This document shows, piece by piece, positions 51,601 through 60,348 of a DNA stretch of 64,000 nucleotides; position 1 is the stretch's first letter, and every line of letters begins with the position of its first letter. The notes under the pieces are model-generated. The model did no database searches. It had not been told where the DNA came from and worked only from the letters and a program-made list of their open reading frames with translations. The position numbers and the translations under genes were made by a program. The DNA is taken from assembly GCF_900105945.1 (NCBI RefSeq), contig NZ_FNSO01000004.1, forward strand, positions 7,940,001 through 8,004,000, read 5' to 3'. The DNA is from Amycolatopsis tolypomycina. Lineage in GTDB: Bacteria; Actinomycetota; Actinomycetes; Mycobacteriales; Pseudonocardiaceae.

Positions 51601-54600
51601 TCAGGTGCGTACCGGACGCGTACGTGTAGCGGGCGTGGTCGTCGTCCCGCAGCACCGGTGTCCGGGTGGTGCCCACGCCGTAGACGTCGGTGAGGTTGCC
51701 TTCCCCGTCGTAGCCGTAGGTGACCGAGCGACCGGCCTGGTCGGCCACCGCCGTGATGTGGCCACCGGTCCAGGTGAAGGTGTACGTGCGGCCGCCGGGG
51801 TCCGTCACGGTGGAAAGGTGGCCTGCTCCGTCGTAGGCCAGGGCCGTCCGGTAGGGCGGGTTCGCTTTGCTGCCGGGCAGGTCCGCCATCGACAGCAACC
51901 GGCCGGTTGCCTGGTCGAAGGTGAGGATCGTGGTGCCGCGGCGGGTGTAGACGTACGTCGAACCGGCCTTGACGAGCGTCGCGTCGTAGCGTGGCGCGGC
52001 CGGCGCATAGGCGCCGTTGCTGTTCACGAACGCGACCGCGGACCCGTCCTCCTGCCGGACCGTGACATTGCCGGTCGCGCCGTCGGTGACGGCGGACATG
52101 TTGTAGGTGAACGTCCAGCCCCAGCCGAAGGGTCCGTCGGCCGCCAGCGCCTTGTTGGGCCCGTTCGGGTCGGCGATGCTCTCGGCGTAGCTGCGGGTGA
52201 CCTCCAGCGGAACACCCCGGCCGGGCGTGGCCAGATCGGTGAAGTCCTGGCCGAAATAGCCGGTACTCGTGTCGACCGGGTCACCCGCCGTCCGGCGCAC
52301 GCAGCCACAGGCGACGAACGCCGGATTGCTGCCCTTCGGCGCGTCCTGGATCCCGGGCGGCCCCCCGATCGGCGAGCCGGGTGTGCCGCCTTGGGGGATG
52401 AAGGCCACAGCATCGAACGCCACGTCGTAGTCCGAGTTGTTCGTGCCACCGGTCGTGGTGGAACTGCCGTTGTTGTTCAGGACGACGTTGCCGCCGTTGG
52501 TCATCGCGAATGTGCCGATGGTGACCCACTGCTCGGAGTTCCACGCCTGGTTCACGCGGATCCGCCACGGGCTGACGCCGCCGCCGGGGTTGATGGTGTA
52601 AACCACGTTGGTCGCTTGGGCGCCGAGCCCGGGGATGTGCAGCTTGATCTTGTAGTACTGCAGGCTGGGCAGGTTCGGTGTCCACGTACCGGTGTTGATC
52701 AAAGCCGGGTTGCTGCCATCCTCGGTGTGGCTGAAGAGAATGTGGCCACCGAGCCCGGTGCCGAGCTGGTGGGTGTCGATCGCCCCGATCGGGTCGCCGG
52801 CGGAATTGGTGCCGTAGGTGTAGGTGAAGGTCCCGTTACCGGTCCAGTTCGCCGCGCCACACCCCTGCAGGTTCAACCGGTTGGGCTCGTCGTCGACGAT
52901 GATCGCGTTCCCCGCGACCTTGCTCGTGTCGAGCGCGCACGTCGGCGGGTTGCGGGTCGGGTTGGCCGGCTCGGCCGAGCCGGCGCCGACCGCGTAGCCG
53001 CTCGTGGCGCAGGTGGTCGCGCAGGTGCCGATCCACGTCACCGGCTGGTGCCACCAGCACTGGAAGTCGTCGAGCAGGCAGTGGCTGGCGCCGGGAGTCG
53101 TCGGATTGGTGTTGACCGGGTCGCAGTGGTTGTCCGTACCGCACATCGCGGTGAACGGCGCGGGCTGCACCCAGGTGCGGCCGCCGTGGTACTCGGGGGT
53201 CGCGTACGCGCGCGACCCGTACCGCAGCAGCGGGCTGGCCATCCAGCCCAGCACCCGCTCCTGGTACGGCCAGCTGGCGGGGTGCGCCGCGTCGGCGTAG
53301 GTGTCCTGCAGATACGGATCACGGTTGGGCGGGTAGTCGAGGTTGGCCGGGTTGTTGGTCCAGCCCAGCCCCCAGGTCCCGTGGGGGCCCGTGCAGGACG
53401 GCCCGGGCGTGCACCCGGTCGTGTTGCCGTTGGCCGCGTTCGGCTGGATACCGGAGTTGTAGGCCCAAGCGGCGAAGTACCAGTTCTCGAGGTAGCGCGG
53501 GTCGCCACCGTTGGCGGTGATGCCGTCGGTGTAGAGCTGGTTCCACGTGCTCTCGAGGATCTGCAGCCCGGCGGCCAGGTTCTCCTGGTAGTCCATCGCC
53601 ACCTTGGTCTGCCCGTTGACCGAGTAGACGTGGTCGCCGACGTGCATCCCGGTGGTGACCTGGCCGAGGCCGTAGCCGCAGTCGGAACCCGCGTAGTTGA
53701 TCGACTTGATGTCGCCGCCCGCGCCGTAGTAGTCGGCGACGAGCGGACCGCCGGCGGTCCCCGCCGGGGCGTGCCACGACGCCTGCGACCAGTTCGACTC
53801 CTGAGCGACGATGGCTTCGTAGACCGACCGGGGCACGGTGTTCCAGGTGCTGCCCGCCGGGTGGGACAGCGGAATCAGGGGAAAGTCGCTGTTGGGCGCG
53901 TAGGCGGCGAGGCCGAGGTTGGCGAACCCGGCCGGCCGGGTGTAGGCGGAGCCGGTCAGCAGTCCCTGCTCGGCCATCTGGATCGCCCAGTTCACCTGGG
54001 CGGGGTTGGGCTGCATGACCTGCCGGTTCGCGCTGAGGCGCGGCACGGCGCACGTCGGTGCCTGGGCAGCCGCGGCGGCCTTCGGCGCTGCCATCGCGCC
54101 CGGCGAGGCGTCGCCGTGCGGTTCGGGCTTGCCGATCGGTGCCGCCACCACGCCGGTCGGCGACGCCGGGGCGTAGGTGGCCGTCGCGCTCGTGGTGCGC
54201 GCCGGCTCGGCAGGGCGCGACGGGGCGAGCACCTTTCCGGTCCGCGTCGCCAGCACGGCCGGAGTGTCCTTGCTCCCGTCCGCGTCCGGGCCCGTGAGCG
54301 CGTCACCGTCGAGGGACGACGCGGTTGCCCCCCCCCCCCCCCCCCCCCCCGCACCAGGCCCTGGTCGGAGACGGCTTTCACGTGCGCGGCCGACAACGCC
54401 TTGCTGTCGGTCGCGGTCGCGCCGGCCAGCACCGCGCCGCCCGCACGCCCTTGGAACAGGTGCGTCCGCTCCAGCGCCCCGGTACCGAGCGAACTGGTGA
54501 CCCCACCCTTGGCCAGCATCGCCGTCGCCGTGTGGGTGCCGGCCCGGGTGACCAGGTAGGCGACCCCACCCGGGACCGGACGCAGTTCGTAGGCGTCCCC

Positions 54601-55329
54601 GGCGACCTGGGCGACGGGGCCGGTCCGGCCGTCCTTGCCGACGGCGACCAGCTGCCGCCCCTCCACGCCGACGATCCCGGCGTCGGCAGGCACGGCGGAA
54701 GTGACCTGCCCCGGCACGGTCACGGAGAAGTCGATGGTGCCGCGGGCGAGGTCGGCCTGCACCAGGCCGGTGTCTCGGTCATCGGCTCCGGTGTCCAGGG
54801 TGAAGACCGCCTTGGCGGCGGCGCCGCAGCCCGGTGAAAAGTATTTCAGACCCACCCCGCTGGCCAGCGGGTGAACGGAACTGTCGAGCAGGTCGACGGA
54901 ATACGCGAAAGCTCCGTGGTCCCGGGCGGCCTGGTGGTTGACGGCGGAGCCGGGCAGGATCGCCACCGCGGCGTACCGGCCGTCGCCGGAAAGGCATTGG
55001 TAGCCGGTCCACAATGATTCGTCGCGGCCGGCCGGGCGCAGAAGCGCTACCTCCCGCCACGCGAATCCGGCGGCCTCCCGGCCGAGCAGCAGGTGGTAGC
55101 CTGCCGCGTCTCCCCAGCCGTCGAGCGCGACATCGGACGAGGTCGCGGCGCGGTCACCGAAGTCGCCGGCGACCGGCGCCTTCGCCACGGCAGGCACCGT
55201 CGGTGCGGCCTCGGCCGCCACCGGCTGGACCGATCCGCCGACAAGTGCGCATACGCTCAGAAACCCGACAACCGTCGCCAGCTTCGACCGTCTCTTGTAC
55301 GCGCGCACACCACTGGAGCTGCCGAACAT
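48602..55329 (-). CDS. Secreted RHS/YD-repeat polymorphic toxin, frame interrupted by a run of 23 G
   Basis: About 2242 residues if one G is added to (or two removed from) the tract at 54328-54350. N-terminal part, from ATG 55329 (GAGGGGG upstream): signal peptide (KLATVVGFLSVCALVGGSV to AEA), a beta-rich domain to about residue 325, then the poly-Gly run. After the tract, frame-shifted sequence continues without stops: a Pro/Ala/Thr linker, a lysozyme/lytic-transglycosylase-like domain (Glu in YEAIVAQESNWSQASW, about residue 511, and CGYGLGQVT), a Golvesin/jelly-roll-like domain, a DUF6531-type PVDTSTGYFGQDFTDL, about 20 YD repeats, and the RHS core LRARYYDPATAQFLTVDPL. The C-terminal tip has a Gly/Ala hydrophobic segment, a Ser/Gly linker and a domain of about 80 residues with YRIDVENPNPGQRPGQLHFQ. 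The tip resembles polymorphic-toxin domains annotated as type 24; this is recollection. As it stands, translation from 55329 ends soon after the tract. Confidence 0.85.
54328..54350. repeat. Homopolymer C23/G23 tract inside the RHS gene
   Basis: 23 consecutive C on the plus strand (G on the coding strand) inside the RHS reading frame, encoding the poly-Gly linker. With 23 the N-terminal frame runs into a short out-of-frame tail; with 24 or 21 the two halves join in one frame without a stop. Such tracts slip during replication and are also error-prone in sequencing. Confidence 0.97.
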
Positions 55330-55611
55330 GAATTCCCCCTCATGCCTTTCACGCAGGGCGCGCGAAGGCTTCCCTGCGGACATTAAGGATCACGGCAAGC
55401 GGAAAGCAAGAGGCCAAAGGATTGAATGATCAACCGGGCGAAAACGTAATAATAAATGCGCGAATACCACACTGACCTCATAGCGGACAAATCGTCTTTC
55501 TCCTCCACGGACTTTCCGGGATGGACGGCCGCTCCCACGACGGAGTCGTGCCGGGGAGGCCCGGCGGCGGGGTCCCCGGAGCGGGGACGAGGCGTCCCGC
55601 CGTCGAGCACG

Positions 55612-55625
55612 TATCCTGGGTTCCG
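55612..55625 (+). promoter_or_regulatory. -10 element for a leaderless phosphoesterase mRNA
   Basis: TATCCT (55612-55617) lies 7 bases before GTG 55625. No ribosome-binding site precedes the GTG. The rest of the divergent region (55330-55611) is AT-rich near 55395-55500, where the promoter of the RHS gene probably lies. Confidence 0.5.
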
Positions 55626-56605
55626 TGAGCACGCTCAGTAACACACGCACGTCGGGGGCGACGGCGGCGCGCCTCGCCGCGGGGACGCTGGCGCTCGGCG
55701 CCGCAACGCTCGGTTACGCCGTCGGCATCGAACGGCGCCGCTGGACCCTCCGGACCGCCGAACTGCCGGTGCTGGCTCCCGGGTCGCGGCCGTTCACGAT
55801 CCTGCACGTCTCGGACCTGCACATGCTGCCCGGCCACCACAGCAAGCAGCGGTGGGTCGCCGCGCTCGACGAGCTGAACCCGGACCTCGTCGTCAACACC
55901 GGGGACAACCTGTCGCACCGGACCGCGGTGCCGGCCGTGCTGCGCGCGCTGGGGCCGCTGCTCGACCGGCCCGGCGTGTTCGTCTTCGGCAGCAACGACT
56001 ACTACGCGCCCAAGCCGAAGAACCCGGCCCGGTACCTGATGCCGCAGGGCAAGAAGAAGCGCATCCACGGCGTCCAGCTGCCGTGGCGCGACCTGCGCGC
56101 GGCCTTCGTCGAGCACGGCTGGACCGACCTGACGCACGTCCGCCGCACGGTCGACGTCGGCGGGCAGCGCGTGTTCGCGGCCGGCGTCGACGACCCGCAC
56201 CTGCGCCGCGACCGCTACGCCGACATCGCGGGCCCGGCCGACAGCGGCGCGGCCCTCCGCCTCGGCGTCACGCACTCGCCCGAGCCGCGGGTGCTCGACA
56301 CGTTCGCGACGGACGGTTACGACCTCGTCCTGGCCGGCCACACCCACGGCGGCCAGCTCCGGCTCCCGGGTTACGGCGCCATCGTCACCAACTGTGACCT
56401 GGATCGCAGCCGGGCCCGCGGGGCCTCGCGCTGGGGGGCGCACATGTGGCTGCACGTGTCGGCCGGGCTGGGGACGTCGCCGTGGGCGCCGGCGCGGTTC
56501 GCCTGCCCGCCCGAGGCCAGCCTGTTGACGCTGGTCCCGCGCGGATCGAACGCCGGTGACCCGCATAAGGCAGCCCCCCGCAAAGCCCGCGACAGCGTCC
56601 GCTAG
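55625..56605 (+). CDS. Calcineurin-like metallophosphoesterase (Rv3683 type)
   Basis: A 326-residue protein with an N-terminal hydrophobic segment (AARLAAGTLALGAATLGYAVG) and a metallophosphoesterase domain: LHVSDLHM, VNTGDNLS, VFGSNDYY (GNH[D/E] variant with Ser-Asn-Asp) and VLAGHTHGGQL. It probably acts at the membrane on an unidentified phosphoester. GTG 55625 follows a -10 element by 7 bases. It corresponds to Rv3683, which in mycobacteria follows ponA2 directly; here the RHS module is inserted between the two. tRNA-Pro lies 30 bases downstream. Confidence 0.9.
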   Translation: MSTLSNTRTSGATAARLAAGTLALGAATLGYAVGIERRRWTLRTAELPVLAPGSRPFTILHVSDLHMLPGHHSKQRWVAALDELNPDLVVNTGDNLSHRTAVPAVLRALGPLLDRPGVFVFGSNDYYAPKPKNPARYLMPQGKKKRIHGVQLPWRDLRAAFVEHGWTDLTHVRRTVDVGGQRVFAAGVDDPHLRRDRYADIAGPADSGAALRLGVTHSPEPRVLDTFATDGYDLVLAGHTHGGQLRLPGYGAIVTNCDLDRSRARGASRWGAHMWLHVSAGLGTSPWAPARFACPPEASLLTLVPRGSNAGDPHKAAPRKARDSVR

Positions 56606-56634
56606 ACTTCTCCACGACCCGTTAAGCAGTACCT

Positions 56635-56708
56635 CGGGGTGTGGCGCAGCTTGGTAGCGTGCCTCGTTCGGGTCGAGGAGGTCGTGGGTTCAAATCCCGC
56701 CACCCCGA
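56635..56708 (+). tRNA. tRNA-Pro (anticodon CGG)
   Basis: A complete cloverleaf: acceptor CGGGGTG/CACCCCG with discriminator A, D-stem GCGC/GCGT, anticodon stem CCTCG/CGAGG with loop TTCGGGT (anticodon CGG, reads CCG), and T-arm GTGGG-TTCAAAT-CCCGC. CCA is not encoded. A tRNA-Pro gene follows the Rv3683-type gene in mycobacteria too. Confidence 0.97.
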
Positions 56709-56713
56709 CGAGT

Positions 56714-56743
56714 AAGAGCCGGTGTCTTCGGACACCGGCTCTT
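56714..56743 (+). terminator. Terminator after tRNA-Pro
   Basis: AAGAGCCGGTGTC, loop ttcg, GACACCGGCTCTT: a perfect 13-bp stem with a UUCG loop, 5 bases after the tRNA. It also lies 6 bases from the stop of the convergent methyltransferase and can serve both. Confidence 0.9.
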
Positions 56744-56749
56744 CTGGTT

Positions 56750-57520
56750 TCAGCGGGTGGCCGTCACCTCGACCCAGCACTGGCTGAAATCCCCGTCGCC
56801 GCCGCGGGTCCACATCCACGCCGAGCGGGCCGCGCTCGCCAGCTGGTCGCGGTCGCGGGCGTACGCCGGGTCCGTGATCGCCGCGTCGAGTCTCGACTCC
56901 ACGTACTTCGCCAGGTTGCGGTAACTCATGTCCTCGCGGTACTTGGCGCGCGAAGCCACCTCCGTGAAGCCCGCCCGGACGCACTCCTCCGCGATGGTGC
57001 GCCCGGCGAACGGGTTGCCGCCCGCGCGGCGGCGCATGAGGTAGTGCCCTCTCAGCGCCGCGTCGACGTTCGCCGTCTTCGGGCGCAGGCGCGCCTTGCT
57101 CCAGTCCGATGTGGACAGCGCCAGCCGCCCGCCGGGTCGGAGCACGCGGTACAGCTCCGCCAAGGCGTCCGCCGGAGCGGCGAGGTGCTCGAACAACGCG
57201 TGCGAGAACGCCACGTCCACGCTGCCGGAAGCGAACGGCAGGTCGTACGCCGAGCCCACCACGAAGTCCACTGTGGACCTTCCGGCGCGGCGGGCCGCCG
57301 CCCGGGCCAGTGCCACCTGGCCCGCGTCGACGTCGAGGCCCGTCACCCGGGACTCCGCGGCCAGGCCCAGCGTGATCGAACCGGGACCGCAGCCCAGGTC
57401 GACCACCCACGTGCCCGGCCGGAACAGGGGCTGGGCGAACGTCGCGCGCTCCGCCGCCGTGCGCGCGGCCAGCATCGACACCGCGTCTGCACCGTAGCCC
57501 GGCGCGTAACCCTCCAGCAC
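56750..57520 (-). CDS. Class I SAM-dependent methyltransferase
   Basis: A 256-residue (GTG 57520) Rossmann-fold methyltransferase: motif I VVDLGCGPGSITLGLA, the acidic end of strand 2 VTGLDVDAGQVALAR, motif II-like VGSAYDLPFASGSVDVAFSHALFEHL and YRVLRPGGRLALS. This is the UbiE-like small-molecule type; the substrate cannot be named. GTG 57529 is another possible start. It is divergent from the S9 peptidase with about 40 bases between starts. Confidence 0.88.
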   Translation of the reverse strand: MLEGYAPGYGADAVSMLAARTAAERATFAQPLFRPGTWVVDLGCGPGSITLGLAAESRVTGLDVDAGQVALARAAARRAGRSTVDFVVGSAYDLPFASGSVDVAFSHALFEHLAAPADALAELYRVLRPGGRLALSTSDWSKARLRPKTANVDAALRGHYLMRRRAGGNPFAGRTIAEECVRAGFTEVASRAKYREDMSYRNLAKYVESRLDAAITDPAYARDRDQLASAARSAWMWTRGGDGDFSQCWVEVTATR

Positions 57521-57559
57521 CCCGCACACAGTACGGCCAGAAGGTGGCAGGATCGAGGG

Positions 57560-59410
57560 GTGAGCACGCAGTCAGCCAACCAATATCCGCCCGCGGTGGT
57601 CCCGGACCGGCTGTTCGACGACGCCGAAGCCGAAGCCCGCTGGCGCGCCCGCTTCCACGCCCCGCGCATCTCCGTGCCCGAGTGGGCCCGCGACGCCCCC
57701 GAAGCCAACGTCTACGTCTCCAACGCCAGCGGCGTCTGGGAGGTCTACGCCTGGAACCGCGCGACGGACGAGCACCGCCGCGTCACCAACCGGCCCAACG
57801 GCACCCTGCACGCCACGCCGTCGCCGGACGGCGAGTGGATCTGGTGGTTCGACGACACCGACGGCGACGAGTTCGGCTCGTGGGTGCGCGAGCCGTTCGC
57901 CGCGACCGAGGGCAGCGAGCCGGAGAAGGCCGTGCCGGACGTCCACGACGGCTACCCGGCCGGGCTCGAGATCGGCGTGAACCTCGTCGCGGTCGGTGTC
58001 TCGACCGACGACGGCAGCGAGCTGTTCGCCAGGGTCGACGGCGAGACGCGGCGCTTCTACAGCCACCCGGACGACGCCGGCATCGCGTCCCTGTCCCGCG
58101 ACGAGAGCCTGATCGCGATCTCGCACTCCGAGCACGGCGACTCCCGGCACCCCGCGCTGCGGGTGCTGGCGACCGACGGGTTCGGGACCGTCGCCGAGAA
58201 GTGGGACGGCGAGGGCAAGGGCCTCTCCGCGCTCGAGTTCTCCCCGCTGCCCGGCGACCAGCGGCTGCTCGTGCTGCACGAGCGCCGCGGCCGCGAGGAA
58301 CTGCTCGTCTGGGACGTCCGGGCGGACACCGAGACCGAGATCGAGCTGGACCTGCCCGGCGAGGTCGTCGCGGGCTGGTACCCGGACGCGCGTGCCCTGC
58401 TCGTCGTCCACTTCCACGAGGGCCGCAGTTCGTTGTACCGCTACGACCTCGACACGGCCGAGTTGTCCTCTGTGGACACCCCGGCCGGCCGGATCGGCGG
58501 GGCGGGCGTCCGCCCGGACGGCACGGTCGAGTACTCGTGGTCCAGTGCCGCCGAGCCGGCCGCGGTGCGGGCGCGCACCGCCGACGGCGCCGACGCGATC
58601 CTGCTCGAACCGCCGGGTGAGCGGGCGCCGGGCTCGGAGCCGGTGACCGACGCGTTCGTCGAAGGCGTCGGCGGGCGGATCCACGCGCTCGTCTCGCGGC
58701 CTTCGGGTGCGCCGGAGGGTCCCCTGCCCACGGTGTTCTCCCTGCACGGCGGCCCGCACGCGGCCGACGAAGACCGCTTCTCCGCCTACCGCGCGACCTG
58801 GCTCGACGCCGGGTTCGCCGTGGTCGAGGTCAACTACCGCGGCTCGACCGGCTACGGCTCGGCCTGGCGCGACGCCATCGAGGGCCGTCCCGGGCTGACC
58901 GAGCTCGAGGACGTCGCCGCGGTGCACGACTGGGCCGTCCAAACCGGACTCAGCGACCCGGCGAAGTGCGTCGTGAACGGTGCTTCGTGGGGCGGCTACC
59001 TGTCGCTGCTCGCGCTCGGCACGCAGCCGACGCGGTGGGCGGCGGGCGTGGCCGGGGTGCCGGTCGCGGACTACGTCGCCGCGTACGAGGACGAGATGGA
59101 GCAGCTGCGCTCGTTCGACCGCGCGCTCTTCGGCGGCTCGCCGGAGGACGTGCCCGCGGTGTACCGGGAGTGCTCGCCGATCACGTACGTCGACGCCGTG
59201 ACGGCGCCGGTGCTCGTGCTGGCCGGCGACAACGACCCGCGCTGCCCGATCCGCCAGATCGAGAACTACCTCGACCGGCTCGGCGGCCGCGAGCTGCACC
59301 ACGAGTTCTACCGCTACGACGCGGGCCACGGCTCGCTGGTGATCGCCGAGACGATCAAGCAGACGGCGATCGAGGTCCACTTCGCGCTGCGGGCCCTCGG
59401 CCTCCGCTGA
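57560..59410 (+). CDS. S9-family prolyl oligopeptidase-like serine peptidase
   Basis: A 616-residue cytosolic peptidase. The N-terminal half is a seven-bladed beta-propeller (repeated TPSPDGEWIWWFDD-like blades, residues about 60-370). The C-terminal alpha/beta-hydrolase domain has the catalytic Ser in GASWGGYLSL, Asp in AGDNDPRCP and His in DAGHGSLV, within the acylaminoacyl/oligopeptidase family. GTG 57560 gives a normal N-terminus; the upstream open frame runs through the tRNA gene and is spurious. It is followed by two CACGTG-centred palindromes. Confidence 0.9.
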   Translation: MSTQSANQYPPAVVPDRLFDDAEAEARWRARFHAPRISVPEWARDAPEANVYVSNASGVWEVYAWNRATDEHRRVTNRPNGTLHATPSPDGEWIWWFDDTDGDEFGSWVREPFAATEGSEPEKAVPDVHDGYPAGLEIGVNLVAVGVSTDDGSELFARVDGETRRFYSHPDDAGIASLSRDESLIAISHSEHGDSRHPALRVLATDGFGTVAEKWDGEGKGLSALEFSPLPGDQRLLVLHERRGREELLVWDVRADTETEIELDLPGEVVAGWYPDARALLVVHFHEGRSSLYRYDLDTAELSSVDTPAGRIGGAGVRPDGTVEYSWSSAAEPAAVRARTADGADAILLEPPGERAPGSEPVTDAFVEGVGGRIHALVSRPSGAPEGPLPTVFSLHGGPHAADEDRFSAYRATWLDAGFAVVEVNYRGSTGYGSAWRDAIEGRPGLTELEDVAAVHDWAVQTGLSDPAKCVVNGASWGGYLSLLALGTQPTRWAAGVAGVPVADYVAAYEDEMEQLRSFDRALFGGSPEDVPAVYRECSPITYVDAVTAPVLVLAGDNDPRCPIRQIENYLDRLGGRELHHEFYRYDAGHGSLVIAETIKQTAIEVHFALRALGLR

Positions 59411-59415
59411 CCCCA

Positions 59416-59478
59416 CGGGGCACTTTCACGTGAAAGTGCCCCGCTCCCGCGGCGGGCACTTTCACGTGAAAGTGCCCG
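59416..59478. repeat. Two CACGTG-centred palindromes in tandem
   Basis: CGGGGCACTTTCAC-GTGAAAGTGCCCCG (59416-59443, perfect 28-bp) and a second copy CGGGCACTTTCAC-GTGAAAGTGCCCG (59453-59478, perfect 26-bp), 9 bases apart. They share the GGGCACTTTCACGTGAAAGTGCCC core with the 38-bp palindrome at 39553-39590. They fill the gap between the convergent S9 peptidase and tautomerase genes. Confidence 0.93.
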
Positions 59479-59479
59479 G

Positions 59480-59665
59480 TCAGCGTTCGGAGTACAGCAC
59501 CCCGCCGCTGGCCCAGTGGTCGGCGCCGATCTCGACGAGCGTCACCTGGACGCCCTCGGGCTTGCCGCCGCAGGTCCGGACGAAGGCGTCCGTCAGTTCG
59601 CGGACCAGGGCGCTCTTCTGGGCGGGCGTGCGGCCGGGGAACATGGCCACGCTGATCATCGGCAT
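59480..59665 (-). CDS. 4-oxalocrotonate tautomerase-family protein
   Basis: A 61-residue tautomerase of the 4-OT fold. Pro follows the initiator Met (MPMISVAMFPG), as needed for the catalytic N-terminal proline, and the body has AQKSALVRELTDAFVRTCG and VQVTLVEIGADHWASGG. Substrates of such small tautomerases vary widely. It lies 10 bases after the DinB-like gene on the same strand. Confidence 0.85.
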   Translation of the reverse strand: MPMISVAMFPGRTPAQKSALVRELTDAFVRTCGGKPEGVQVTLVEIGADHWASGGVLYSER

Positions 59666-59675
59666 GGGGCGCAGC

Positions 59676-60302
59676 CTAGAGCCCCCGGTTCACCGCCCGC
59701 AGCCGGCCGACGGCGGCCGCGTCCCCCTCGAAGTCCAGGTCGACAGCGTCGCGGCCGAAGACGAACAGCAGCAGGTCGACCGGGTCGCCGACGACGGTGA
59801 CCGGGTCCGGCCCGGTCTTCACGGCGGCCTCCCGGCCGTCCCGCGTCTTGAGTGTCACGCCGACGGGCGCCTTGCGCAGGTTGAGCTTGGCGGCCTGTTT
59901 CGCCGACTTCCAGGCGGCGGCGTCCCGGGTGGGATCCGCGGGCCGCGGCGCCCAGCCGTCCTGCGCCCGCCGGACGTCCTCGTGGTGGACGAGGAACTCG
60001 GCGGTGTTGGTGAGCTCGTCGAGCGGGCCGATCGCGGTGGGCCAGAACTTCGACGGGCCGTTGCGGACCTGGCCAACGAGCTCGCCCCAGGGCTTGGCGG
60101 CGTAGCGGTCCTGCACCTTCTGCGTGTACCCGGCCAGCGCGGGCACGACGATCCCGGGCGCGGCATCGAGACGGCTCTCCCGCACCACGAGGTGCGCGGC
60201 GAGGTCACGCGTGGTCCAGCCGTCGCACAAGGTCGGCGCGTCCGGCCCGAGTTCTTCGAAGAGCGCACTCAGCGCCCGGCGTTCGTCAGCAGCGACACCC
60301 AT
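59676..60302 (-). CDS. DinB/mycothiol-dependent family protein (TIGR03085 type)
   Basis: A 208-residue helical protein with ERRALSALFEELGPDAPTLC, DLAAHLVVRESRLD and TAEFLVHHEDVRRAQDGW: the His pattern of metal-binding DinB-like/mycothiol maleylpyruvate isomerase N-terminal domains, subgroup known as TIGR03085. These are abundant in mycothiol-producing actinobacteria and may be thiol-dependent transferases. Activity unknown. Confidence 0.85.
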   Translation of the reverse strand: MGVAADERRALSALFEELGPDAPTLCDGWTTRDLAAHLVVRESRLDAAPGIVVPALAGYTQKVQDRYAAKPWGELVGQVRNGPSKFWPTAIGPLDELTNTAEFLVHHEDVRRAQDGWAPRPADPTRDAAAWKSAKQAAKLNLRKAPVGVTLKTRDGREAAVKTGPDPVTVVGDPVDLLLFVFGRDAVDLDFEGDAAAVGRLRAVNRGL

Positions 60303-60348
60303 GCTTCGACGCTACCCGCCGGTAGCCGTCCTGGCGACGAGATGTGAG

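Noticed and set aside
48602..55329. RHS gene as a plain decayed pseudogene
   Set aside because: Apart from the homopolymer there is no stop or frame break in more than 2200 codons, which argues for a maintained gene with a switchable or misread tract.
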